A stretch of 8,672 nucleotides of DNA, taken from Paramuribaculum sp. (GTDB lineage Bacteria > Bacteroidota > Bacteroidia > Bacteroidales > Muribaculaceae). Shown piece after piece: positions 1 to 6,687 of the stretch. Below the pieces are notes generated by a model, which did no database searches, was not told the DNA's origin, and saw only the letters and a program-made list of their open reading frames with translations. Numbering within the stretch: the first letter of the stretch is position 1; every line of letters begins with the position of its first letter. The stretch covers positions 1 to 8,672 of the forward strand of contig JAIDQW010000484.1 in assembly GCA_029062075.1 (NCBI GenBank). Reading direction: 5' to 3'. Both the position numbers and the translations under genes were made by a program.

Positions 1-406
1 TTTCAGCCGAGCGGGTATTTCGGATGTCGGTGAAGACTACCGCTCCTCCGGCGGCGAGGATAGAGCGGAGGTAGGCTATGCCGACAATGGCTTCGGGGGG
101 AACGACAGCGAGTTTGGATCGGCATGGAGCTGCTTCCGCCTCAGCGGCGGCGAGGGATACGGCAACGGCTAAAGGGTCGGAGAGCGGTCCGGTGACGATG
201 ACTTTTTCGGGGGCGAGGTCTATTATTATGCGATAGAGGCGGCGTGCTGCTGCGGAGGGTCCGATTGCTGAGTAAGCGTAATAGCCGTGGGGGCATCGGA
301 GCACTCCGGTGATGAAGCTGAAGGCGAATGGCGAGTGGACGCCGAAGCCGCGCGAGCGCCACGCCCGCAGGGGAATGGAGAGAAGAGTCTTAAGCCGTTT
401 CTTCAT
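1..406 (-). CDS. Probable class I SAM-dependent methyltransferase, N-terminal part (cut by left edge)
   Basis: The frame is open from the ATG at 406 down to base 1, giving 135 residues with no stop, so the C-terminus lies outside the window. The N-terminus has a basic stretch and then G-F-G-V-H-S-P-F-A-F (residues 20-29) and G-Y-Y-A-Y (41-45), a pattern I associate with a Bacteroidota methyltransferase-like family. An alternating alpha/beta pattern follows: VIVTG at 69-73, KLAVV at 98-102, and AVVFTDIRNTR at 122-132. The last resembles the 'DDIH.S' strand of O-methyltransferase-like folds. There is no classical GxGxG at the expected first strand, so SAM binding is not proven from what is visible. 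The start overlaps the end of the YfhO gene by 17 bp, which suggests coupled translation as the last visible gene of the operon. The substrate is unknown. Identification is by remembered family resemblance. Confidence 0.55.
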   Translation of the reverse strand, partial: MKKRLKTLLSIPLRAWRSRGFGVHSPFAFSFITGVLRCPHGYYAYSAIGPSAAARRLYRIIIDLAPEKVIVTGPLSDPLAVAVSLAAAEAEAAPCRSKLAVVPPEAIVGIAYLRSILAAGGAVVFTDIRNTRSAE

Positions 407-2948
407 GTGCCGGCGCGGGTTTACGGATGAATGTGAGGAGAATTGCGGCGGCGAGGAGGATATAGATGAGGATGACAGATATCTTGGCGGCGGTGATAGA
501 AGTGTTGACAGCCTGCGGGTCAAACTTCATCTCCACGGTGTGGCTTCCGGCGGGTAGGTTTATAGCCCTGAGCAGGTAGTTGACTCTGCCTATCGGCGCG
601 GGGTTGCCGTCAATGGTAGCCTGCCAGCCCCAGGGGAAGTATATCTCTGAGAAAACAGCAAGGGTCGGTGCGGCTGATGAGGAGTGGTAGGTCAGCCGGT
701 TAGGCGCGTAAGAGGTGAGGAAAATAGTGTCGCCGGGAGCTTTGGTGGCGGGAGCCTTTAGTGTTTCAGCGAAGGAGCGGTCTGCAACGGCAGTTGTAGC
801 GGTGTGGATTGTGGAGAGGGCTGCCATTTCAGCGTCCGGACCGTCAACAAATGCAAGCGTGTCAATGAGCCAGGCGTTACCGAGTGCTTCGTTGTTTTCG
901 AGCGGTGTGCCGGAGTGGTCAATGATGTACTTGGCGTTGAGCATATTGAGTACTTCCCAGTCGGCATCGGTCTGTGCGCCCTGAAGGAAGTGACCGAGGT
1001 GTCTGTCAATGAGGTCCTGATAGCGGGTGAGCTTGGCGGCGTGGTATCCTCCGATGGTTTTGTGGTGATAAGAAGGTGCAGCCTGCCAGAAGCGGGGGAT
1101 ATCCATAACGCGGTAGCTTGCGGCGGTGTCGGCGAGGATAGCACGGTCGGCATCGGAGAGTGGGAAGGGGTTTGACTGCGAGAGCTGCGGGGTGAGGAAG
1201 CTATCGGTGTTGAGGTATCGCTTGTTGACCGAGAAGAGGTCTGCGAGGATGAGGAATGCGCAAGCGAGAATTGCCGGAGCGGCTGTGAGCTTGCGGCGGA
1301 GGTACATGAATATGACTGTTCCCGCTGCGAGAATGAAGAGGAGGCTGCGGAAGCAGTCGGCAGACACCATAGAGTGGCGTAGCGATTCAATAGCGTCGTA
1401 TAGGCGGGGATTCTGGAGGGAGAATACGGCAGCCTGCTGGGGCTCCAGCCCCATTGATGCGAGCTGGGAGGCTATCATGGAGTCGATTGCGCGGTCATTG
1501 TCGGTAATAGCACTTCCGAAAATTCCGGGGAAGATGGCTCCGAGGAGGCAGATGCCTGCGGATATACCGAAACACCAGAGGAACGGCTTGCGGAACTGCT
1601 CCCATTTGTCTTTGGTGACAACTATTTTCTGGAGTGCCATAGCCGCGAGGAGCGGCATGGTGAATTCGGCGATGACGAGGATGCTCTCTACGGTGCGGAA
1701 TTTGCTGTACATCGGCATGTAGTCAATCATCAGATCGGTGAGCCACATGCAGTTGCGCCCGAGTGCGAGAAGGAGCGAGAACACCGTGAGGATGAGTAGC
1801 GCCCATTTGACAGATCCTTTGACAATGACGCATCCGAGGAGGAAGAGTGCGAAGACAATTGCGCCGACATACACCGGACCGTTGGTGCCTTCCGGCTCGC
1901 CGAAGTACTGGCTCATGTACTCAAGGAAGCGAGCTTCCTGCGGGGAGAGCTGCGCCTGGTTCACCATTTCCTGCGCTTCGGGGAGCGAGGAGAGCGAGAG
2001 CGGGTGATTCTCACCTTTTTCCGGCTTGTTTGAAGCACCGCCCTTGACATTAGGAATGAGGAGTGTGAATGATTCGGAGGTGCCGTAGCTGTACTGGGTG
2101 ATATAGTCGCGGTCAAGACCTGAGGTTGCTTCCGAGTTGTTGCGGCTGAGTTCGCTGTGACCTCCACGCATTGTGTATTTTGAGTACTCGTATGTACTGT
2201 AAAGCGAGGGGAGGTTGGCGATTACACCCAGCGCACCCGCTCCGGCGAGAATAGCTGTTGCGATACCCCATTTAGCCACTTTGTGCTTTTTGATAGCCTT
2301 GACAAGGAAGGCTATTGACAGTGCGGCTATGACAAACAGGAAGTAGTAGGTCATCTGTACATGGTTGCTGCTGATCTGGAGCATGGAGAAGAGCGCGGCG
2401 AGTGCGGCTCCGGTAAGATAGCGTCCACGGTAGCAGAGTATTACTCCTGCAATTGTTGGCGGGATATAGGCGAGGGTGGTGAATTTCCAGATATGTCCGG
2501 CTCCTATGATAATAATAAAGTAGGAGGAGAAGCCGTAGGCAATTGCCCCGAGGAGAGCAACATACCAGCGCATCTTCATAGCCATGAGAAGAATGAAGAA
2601 TCCGAGCATCATCATAGCGAGAAGGTTTGCCGGTTCGGGCAATCCGAGCCCCATAACCTTGTTCAGCCATGTGAAGAGGGTGTCGGAGGGATATGAGGGT
2701 GAAATCTGGAAGGTGGGCATTCCGGAGAATAGCGAGTTTGTCCAGCGGGTTGTCTCGCCGGTTGCCTCATGGAAAAGCTTAGCCTCCTGCCCGATCGCGG
2801 CACCCTGCTGCATGTCATGCTGCCGGAGCTGGTTGCCCTGTGCGGCATCCGGGTAGAAATAAATGAACGAGATTATCGCTATTGCGATTATTGAGATAAC
2901 CCCTCCTATAAAGCGGGGGGAAGATATCAGTTGCTTAAGTTTTTCCAT
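390..2948 (-). CDS. YfhO-family polytopic membrane protein (putative GT-C-type glycosyltransferase)
   Basis: An 852-residue integral membrane protein of the YfhO family. A first membrane helix (about 13-32) is followed by an external loop with a conserved-looking Q-x-x-D (D45) and the Trp-Thr-Asn...Gly-Met-Pro segment at 69-78 typical of Bacteroidota members. About a dozen further hydrophobic segments follow (roughly 107-125, 127-148, 157-173, 198-216, 225-245, 359-376, 381-397, 420-440, 454-475, 534-551, 555-573). A soluble C-terminal region (about 580-812) holds the family ending around FPWGW (771-775), an Asn-Tyr pair (790-791) and LPAGSHT (798-804). One last helix is at 819-841. Firmicute YfhO proteins have been linked to lipoteichoic acid glycosylation with a GT-C-like fold. 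Bacteroidota lack that polymer, so the acceptor here is unknown. D45 as the catalytic acid is inference. The gene starts 18 bp after cysS and overlaps the next gene by 17 bp. Length is normal for the family. Confidence 0.9.
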   Translation of the reverse strand: MEKLKQLISSPRFIGGVISIIAIAIISFIYFYPDAAQGNQLRQHDMQQGAAIGQEAKLFHEATGETTRWTNSLFSGMPTFQISPSYPSDTLFTWLNKVMGLGLPEPANLLAMMMLGFFILLMAMKMRWYVALLGAIAYGFSSYFIIIIGAGHIWKFTTLAYIPPTIAGVILCYRGRYLTGAALAALFSMLQISSNHVQMTYYFLFVIAALSIAFLVKAIKKHKVAKWGIATAILAGAGALGVIANLPSLYSTYEYSKYTMRGGHSELSRNNSEATSGLDRDYITQYSYGTSESFTLLIPNVKGGASNKPEKGENHPLSLSSLPEAQEMVNQAQLSPQEARFLEYMSQYFGEPEGTNGPVYVGAIVFALFLLGCVIVKGSVKWALLILTVFSLLLALGRNCMWLTDLMIDYMPMYSKFRTVESILVIAEFTMPLLAAMALQKIVVTKDKWEQFRKPFLWCFGISAGICLLGAIFPGIFGSAITDNDRAIDSMIASQLASMGLEPQQAAVFSLQNPRLYDAIESLRHSMVSADCFRSLLFILAAGTVIFMYLRRKLTAAPAILACAFLILADLFSVNKRYLNTDSFLTPQLSQSNPFPLSDADRAILADTAASYRVMDIPRFWQAAPSYHHKTIGGYHAAKLTRYQDLIDRHLGHFLQGAQTDADWEVLNMLNAKYIIDHSGTPLENNEALGNAWLIDTLAFVDGPDAEMAALSTIHTATTAVADRSFAETLKAPATKAPGDTIFLTSYAPNRLTYHSSSAAPTLAVFSEIYFPWGWQATIDGNPAPIGRVNYLLRAINLPAGSHTVEMKFDPQAVNTSITAAKISVILIYILLAAAILLTFIRKPAPAHEETA

Positions 2949-2966
2949 GCGGAAGTTGGTTTGTTA

Positions 2967-4454
2967 TCAGGGTTTAAGGGACCACTCGAAGCCGTCCTTG
3001 GTATCTTTTACATCGAAGCCAGCCTGGTTGAGGCGGTCGCGGATAAGGTCGCTGGTCGCCCAGTTTTTCTCTGCTTTTGCCTTTGCTCGGAGTTCCAGCA
3101 GGAGATCAACAGCCTGCTCAAATGGTTTGGTTGCCGCTCCGGGGGCGTCTGTGGCGAGCGAGTCGGGCAAGATGCCGAGGAGGTCGAAGAGGAAGGTATC
3201 GAAGAGTGCTTTCAGCGCATCGATGTCCTGCTGAGTGGCTGTGAGAGTGCCGTCATTGATTTTGTTTATGAGCGATGCTGCCTCAAAGAGCGTAGCTATT
3301 ACAACCGGAGTGTTAAGGTCATCATCCATAGCCTCATAGCATTTAACTTCGAGTGCAGCCACATCTACCTGCGATTCCGGAGATGGCTTGAGGGCTGCAA
3401 TTCGGCGGTATGCTTCGAGGAGCCGCTGCAGTGCTTTTTCCGCACCTTTGAGTGCTTCGTTGCTGAAATCGACTGTGCCGCGGTAATGCGCCTGCAGAAT
3501 GAAGAAGCGCACGGTCATGGGCGAGTAAGCCTGTTCGAGAAGCGGGTGCTCGCCGGTGAAAAATTCATCGAGGGTTATGAAGTTGCCGAGCGATTTACCC
3601 ATCTTCTGACCATTGATGGTAATCATGTTGTTGTGCATCCAGTAGCGCACGGCATCATGTCCGTTGTGTGCCACAGACTGAGCTATCTCACATTCGTGGT
3701 GAGGGAATTTGAGGTCCATTCCTCCGCCGTGAATATCAAATGTTTCGCCGAGATATTTCTCGCCCATAGTGGAACATTCGAGATGCCAGCCGGGGAAACC
3801 TTCGCTCCAGGGGCTTGGCCAGTGCATGATGTGTTCGGGGGCGGCTTTTTTCCAAAGAGCAAAGTCAGCGGGGTTGTGCTTTTCACTCTGCCCGTCGAGA
3901 GCGCGGGTTGTTGCGAGCAGCTCATCGAGATTTCTGCCGGAGAGCTTGCCATAGTGGTGCTCGCGGTTGTACTTGTTCACATCGAAGTAAACCGAGCCTT
4001 CACTCTCGTAAGCGTAGCCCGATTCCAGAATTTTTTTGATGTACTCAATCTGCTCGATAATATGACCTGATGCGTGGGGTTCGATGGACGGTGGCAACAC
4101 ATTGAGCTTTTCCATAGCTTTATGGTAGCGGTTGAGATAGTGCTGCACCACCTCCATAGGCTCCAGCTGCTCTATGCGTGCTTTCTTTGCAATCTTGTCC
4201 TCCCCTTCATCGGCATCATGCTCGAGGTGCCCCACATCGGTTATGTTTCTCACATATCTCACCGAATAGCCGAGGTGGCGCAGATATCGGTAGAGAATAT
4301 CAAATGTGATTGCGGGACGGGCGTGACCGAGATGACCATCGCCATACACAGTGGGTCCACACACATACATTCCTACTTTTCCGGGATTTATTGGCTGAAA
4401 TGTCTCCTTGTTTCTGGAAAGGGAATTATAAATGGTGAGATTGTTGGGTTTCAT
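2967..4454 (-). CDS. cysS: Cysteinyl-tRNA synthetase
   Basis: A 495-residue class I aminoacyl-tRNA synthetase that charges tRNA-Cys with cysteine in the cytoplasm. The HIGH-type motif is HLGH at 41-44, preceded by CGPTVY at 32-37. The KMSKS loop is KMGKS at 284-288, a Gly variant I take to be usual in Bacteroidota. By analogy with the E. coli enzyme, the cysteine-sensing zinc ligands are C32, C227 (GWHLECS), H252 and E256 ([10 protein letters not shown]). The C-terminal half contains the [10 protein letters not shown] segment (316-325) leading into the DALR-type helical tRNA-binding region, and the protein ends in a small basic/acidic tail. Length is normal and no key residue is missing. It sits 21 bp downstream of the DUF3467 gene and 18 bp upstream of the YfhO gene, so it is very likely co-transcribed with both. 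No Shine-Dalgarno sequence or leader element such as a T-box is visible in the short upstream gap. Confidence 0.98.
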   Translation of the reverse strand: MKPNNLTIYNSLSRNKETFQPINPGKVGMYVCGPTVYGDGHLGHARPAITFDILYRYLRHLGYSVRYVRNITDVGHLEHDADEGEDKIAKKARIEQLEPMEVVQHYLNRYHKAMEKLNVLPPSIEPHASGHIIEQIEYIKKILESGYAYESEGSVYFDVNKYNREHHYGKLSGRNLDELLATTRALDGQSEKHNPADFALWKKAAPEHIMHWPSPWSEGFPGWHLECSTMGEKYLGETFDIHGGGMDLKFPHHECEIAQSVAHNGHDAVRYWMHNNMITINGQKMGKSLGNFITLDEFFTGEHPLLEQAYSPMTVRFFILQAHYRGTVDFSNEALKGAEKALQRLLEAYRRIAALKPSPESQVDVAALEVKCYEAMDDDLNTPVVIATLFEAASLINKINDGTLTATQQDIDALKALFDTFLFDLLGILPDSLATDAPGAATKPFEQAVDLLLELRAKAKAEKNWATSDLIRDRLNQAGFDVKDTKDGFEWSLKP

Positions 4455-4475
4455 AACGCGGTAGCGGATTGATGT

Positions 4476-4790
4476 TTAGGCATTTGCCCCTCCCATGAAG
4501 GGATTGGGGATATCGTTTGACTTAGCTCCTATCGGTTCGGTATGAGTGATTTCACCAAAGGTAGCTTCGTATTTGCGAATGTTGTCGGAGAGCGCGAAGA
4601 GTAGATTCTTGGCGTTTTCAGGGGTCATGATCACCCGGCTCTGCACTTTTGCCTGCGGCATGTTTGGCGCAACAGTGATAAAGTCGAGAAAGAACTCCCC
4701 TGCTCCGTGGTTTATTATGGCAAGATTGGAGTATAACCCGGATGCAACTTCCGGACTAAGCTCTATCTTTATTTCCTGTTGTTTGCTCAT
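4476..4790 (-). CDS. DUF3467 family conserved protein
   Basis: A 104-residue soluble protein without signal peptide or membrane segment. It matches the DUF3467 pattern along almost its whole length: I-x-L-S-P-E-V-A-S-G-L-Y-S-N-L-A-I (8-25), EFFLDF (32-37), a Pro-rich turn followed by AKVQSRVIMTP (47-57), HAK-like ENAK (58-61) and the helix ALSDNIRKYEATFG (66-79). The tail after residue 85 is polar and ends in an Asn-Pro-Phe segment. The family is widespread in bacteria and has no established function that I know of. Its start codon overlaps the stop of the preceding lipoprotein gene as TAATG, which points to translational coupling, and cysS follows after 21 bp. From memory, related genes in other Bacteroidales often sit near rpoC. 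Here it sits between envelope and translation genes. The family call is firm; the role is unknown. Confidence 0.9.
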   Translation of the reverse strand: MSKQQEIKIELSPEVASGLYSNLAIINHGAGEFFLDFITVAPNMPQAKVQSRVIMTPENAKNLLFALSDNIRKYEATFGEITHTEPIGAKSNDIPNPFMGGANA

Positions 4791-5461
4791 TACTTGTTGT
4801 TTTCTGTAATTGGGAAAATAAATTCATTGTTACCGTTTGAGTTATCGATAATCACCCGGATGTTCTTAACATTCGGCTGACTGATGACCGGTGATATGTC
4901 AAATGAAGCGAAGTACTGGGTCTCTGCAACATCGGTTGACTGAGACTCGTAATTCAGATAAAGCACCGGGGTGTCTGAAAGCATAGTGGATGCATCGCAC
5001 ACCAGGGTAAGGTCTGAGTTTTTAGCATTTGCAAGAGCAATAATATCTAAATACTTGCCGGCACGCATAATCGACTGCAGATAGAACTGAGAGGTTGAGG
5101 AAGGATTCCCGGAAATGGTTTCAATTGAAACGGTGCCATATTTGGTGAGACCGAACAGCCCCTGGTTTTCAATCACGGAACCATTTTTTAATTCCTCACC
5201 ATATTCCATAACGAACTGTCCCAAAATGCGAGTACCTACTGCGATGGAAACACCATCATTGAATGCGACTCTCGAACGGAATGTGATTGTTTCATTACTA
5301 TTTGCCACACTATAAACAAACTGGGAGTAGCCATCTGTGGCTGTTCCGTCGTAATTAACAAAGGCAATGACTGGGGATGAGCCTGTTGTTTCAGAATTGC
5401 AGGAAGAGAATGCGATTGAAGCAAGAATAGCACATGCTGAGAGAAACTTTGCAATTTTCAT
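4790..5461 (-). CDS. Predicted lipoprotein, possibly NigD-like
   Basis: A 223-residue protein with a lipoprotein signal: basic start (MKIAKF), hydrophobic core (about 7-18) and lipobox F-S-S-C with the acylated cysteine at residue 21. The +2 residue is Asn, so outer-membrane sorting is plausible. The mature part looks all-beta. An N-terminal region ends with VGTRILGQFVMEYGE (77-91 region), like the OB-type half of NigD-like proteins. The C-terminal half (AGKYLDI, VLYLNYE, FASFDISPV, IRVIID) fits the NigD-like beta sandwich. This is a resemblance by eye and could be a different beta-rich lipoprotein family. No enzyme motif is visible. The gene begins 11 bp after the LolD-type ATPase gene and its stop codon shares one base with the DUF3467 start. 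Adjacency to a lipoprotein-sorting ATPase gene is suggestive but may be coincidental. Confidence 0.8.
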   Translation of the reverse strand: MKIAKFLSACAILASIAFSSCNSETTGSSPVIAFVNYDGTATDGYSQFVYSVANSNETITFRSRVAFNDGVSIAVGTRILGQFVMEYGEELKNGSVIENQGLFGLTKYGTVSIETISGNPSSTSQFYLQSIMRAGKYLDIIALANAKNSDLTLVCDASTMLSDTPVLYLNYESQSTDVAETQYFASFDISPVISQPNVKNIRVIIDNSNGNNEFIFPITENNK

Positions 5462-5472
5462 GTTGTTTGATA

Positions 5473-6147
5473 TTATCGTTTTTCTTTTGTTATTATTTCT
5501 GTTATTTGCCCATCATTTAGCACTATGCACCTGTCGGTGTCCGCGGCAAGGTTCTCGTCATGAGTCACTATCACGAAGGTTTGACCGAGATCATCCCTCA
5601 AGTCAAAAAACAACCGGTGAAGCTCGGCGCGGTTCTTGGAATCAAGACTTCCGGAAGGCTCGTCGGCGAGAACTACCTTAGGATTCATCACCAACGCACG
5701 CGCAACTGCCGCACGCTGACGCTCACCGCCCGATAGCTCTGCCGGTCGGTGCGACTCACGGCATTCAAGACCCAGGTATTTTATCAGCTTGCGCGCCTTA
5801 GCAAAAGATTCTGCCCTCCCTTCTCCCGCTATCAGTGCTGGCAAAGCCACATTCTCCACCAGACTGAACTCCGGCAGCAGTCGGTGAAACTGAAACACGA
5901 AACCGATATTGGCATTACGAAAACGCGCGAGTCGTGAACCGGACAGCCTGAGAGGATTCACACCATCAAAATCAACGCTTCCGCTGTCAGGAGTGTCAAG
6001 GGCACCCATAATCTGTAGCAAAGTAGTTTTACCTGCACCGCTCGGCCCTACGATAGACACCACCTCCCCGGGAGTGATGCTGACGCTCACCCCCTTCAGA
6101 ACCTGAAGATGATCGAAACTCTTGCGTATATCTTTTACCTCTATCAT
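5473..6147 (-). CDS. lolD: LolD-type lipoprotein-releasing ABC transporter ATPase
   Basis: A 224-residue cytoplasmic ATPase of the LolD/MacB class. It is expected to power release of outer-membrane lipoproteins from the inner membrane through a LolC/E-type permease, which is not encoded in this window. All ABC motifs are intact: Walker A GPSGAGKT (34-41), Q-loop Gln86, signature LSGGE (138-142), Walker B VVLADEP (158-164), D-loop SGSLD (165-169) and switch His196. [12 protein letters not shown] around 84-94 is typical of LolD rather than other ABC ATPases. The frame stays open to an ATG at 6186, which would add 13 residues. I chose the ATG at 6147 because [11 protein letters not shown] is the family's normal N-terminus and because a -7 promoter element (6165-6172) lies inside the longer version. 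It is the first gene of the minus-strand operon. A related MacB-type export ATPase cannot be fully excluded. Confidence 0.9.
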   Translation of the reverse strand: MIEVKDIRKSFDHLQVLKGVSVSITPGEVVSIVGPSGAGKTTLLQIMGALDTPDSGSVDFDGVNPLRLSGSRLARFRNANIGFVFQFHRLLPEFSLVENVALPALIAGEGRAESFAKARKLIKYLGLECRESHRPAELSGGERQRAAVARALVMNPKVVLADEPSGSLDSKNRAELHRLFFDLRDDLGQTFVIVTHDENLAADTDRCIVLNDGQITEIITKEKR

Positions 6148-6164
6148 ATAAGCGCGTATGAGTG

Positions 6165-6172
6165 CAAAGATA
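6165..6172 (-). promoter_or_regulatory. -7 promoter element of the lolD operon
   Basis: On the minus strand these bases read TATCTTTG, a perfect match to the Bacteroidota -7 consensus TAnnTTTG, followed by C as is common. Initiation a few bases downstream would leave a leader of about a dozen bases before the ATG at 6147. The -33 element is poor: ACAA lies at the 19-base spacing, and a TTG at 6184-6186 is too close. The element therefore rests on the -7 box and its position. It should drive the whole run of genes from lolD leftwards. Confidence 0.6.
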
Positions 6173-6186
6173 CAACTAATCGGCAA

Positions 6187-6374
6187 CAGTTTTGTCTATG
6201 AAACCGCTTTTTAGATTATCCCTTATTTCATTAACATTGTTTAATAGTAGCTGATATATACTCCCCCAATTTATTCTTATGCACCACACATAGTCATACA
6301 CAGCTATTTATCACCCTAATAAACAACCATAGATATGATGCCGGATATTTTTTTGAGATTTTTTTTGCATAATA
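6187..6374. other. AT-rich intergenic region with two phased T-tracts
   Basis: The roughly 300 bases between the lolD start and the tRNA hold no credible coding sequence. The notable structure is a run of seven T (6348-6354) and a run of eight T (6359-6366), centred about 11-12 bases apart and ending 8 bases before the -33 element of the tRNA promoter. Such spacing suggests intrinsically bent DNA or an UP-element-like booster. In the remainder (6187-6347) I see nothing specific. Confidence 0.5.
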
Positions 6375-6406
6375 TTTGCACAGAATAAAAATCGATATTA
6401 CCTTTG
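6375..6406 (+). promoter_or_regulatory. Bacteroidota-type promoter of tRNA-Asp
   Basis: The -33 element TTTG (6375-6378) and the -7 element TACCTTTG (6399-6406) are separated by 20 bases, which fits the primary sigma factor promoter known from Bacteroides (TTTG, 19-21 bases, TAnnTTTG). Transcription would begin near 6411-6413, giving a 5' leader of about 40 bases that RNase P would remove from the tRNA at 6451. Confidence 0.8.
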
Positions 6407-6450
6407 CACTCGCAAAAGGGAACAAACCCTGGAGCATTTCCATAATATCC

Positions 6451-6524
6451 GGTGTGGTAGTTCAGCTGGTTAGAATACCTGCCTGTCACGCAGGGGGTCG
6501 CGGGTTCGAGTCCCGTCCATACCG
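6451..6524 (+). tRNA. tRNA-Asp (GTC)
   Basis: A complete 74-base cloverleaf. The acceptor arm GGTGTGG (6451-6457) pairs with CCATACC (6517-6523) with one G-T wobble. The anticodon stem CCTGC/GCAGG (6478-6482 and 6490-6494) encloses the loop CTGTCAC with anticodon GTC at 6485-6487, which reads aspartate codons. The T-arm loop is TTCGAGT (6505-6511). The discriminator base is G (6524), as expected for aspartate tRNAs. The 3' CCA is not encoded (CAG follows), so it must be added by the nucleotidyltransferase. It is flanked by its own promoter and terminator, with no second tRNA nearby. Confidence 0.97.
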
Positions 6525-6536
6525 CAGAGGAGAGAG

Positions 6537-6583
6537 GAGAATGAGTAATTGTCAAGCTTGCTTGCGTTACTCATTCTTTTTTT
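6537..6583 (+). terminator. Rho-independent terminator after tRNA-Asp
   Basis: GAATGAGTAA (6539-6548) pairs perfectly with TTACTCATTC (6567-6576), extendable outward by A-T and G-T pairs, and is followed directly by seven T (6577-6583). The 18-base loop contains a smaller CAAG/CTTG hairpin. The stem is AT-rich but long, and its place 14 bases after the tRNA fits termination of that unit. Confidence 0.8.
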
Positions 6584-6687
6584 ATGCCTGTTTCTTTTAC
6601 AATATCACACTTATTATTAATTTAGCACACGGATTATGCACTTTTGCTAAACCATGAAATTAACTGATTGCAATTCTCAGACTAATT
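6584..6687 (+). promoter_or_regulatory. Leader and weak promoter region of manC
   Basis: This 104-base AT-rich gap must contain the manC promoter, because a terminator precedes it. The best -7 candidate is CACTTTTG at 6639-6646 (TTTG correct, first base of TA wrong), and no good TTTG lies 19-21 bases upstream. A 15-codon reading frame including stop (ATG at 6654, stop ending at 6698) overlaps the manC start out of frame and is probably accidental. Confidence 0.3.

Noticed and set aside
420..500. G- and GA-rich repeat-like stretch on the plus strand
   Set aside because: It encodes the alanine-, leucine- and isoleucine-rich final membrane helix of YfhO on the other strand. The repetition follows from codon choice, not a tandem repeat.
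758..1390. Minus-strand frame of 210 codons rich in Ser, Thr and Pro inside the YfhO gene
   Set aside because: Out-of-frame shadow of the YfhO gene. The low-complexity Ser/Thr/Pro composition is typical of a shifted frame.
2931..4070. Long plus-strand open frame (379 codons) opposite cysS
   Set aside because: It lies wholly antisense to an unmistakable cysS gene with all motifs intact. Its translation shows no recognisable domain, and the openness is explained by the codon choice of cysS.
4455..4475. Possible T-box or other leader controlling cysS
   Set aside because: Only 21 bases separate cysS from the upstream gene, far too few for a T-box or similar riboswitch.
6451..6524. tRNA gene as a possible integration (attachment) site
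   Set aside because: There is no integrase gene, no direct repeat of the tRNA 3' end in the window, and both flanks look like core genome.
6316..6555. Minus-strand frame of 79 codons across the tRNA region
   Set aside because: It covers the antisense of tRNA-Asp and its promoter. It is one of the false small proteins often annotated over tRNA genes.
6553..6564. CAAGCTTGCTTG hairpin as a separate regulatory element
   Set aside because: It lies inside the loop of the tRNA terminator and is most simply part of that structure.
6376..6657. Plus-strand frame of 93 codons running through the tRNA and terminator
   Set aside because: It starts within the tRNA promoter and reads through the tRNA and terminator hairpin, so it cannot be a real protein gene.
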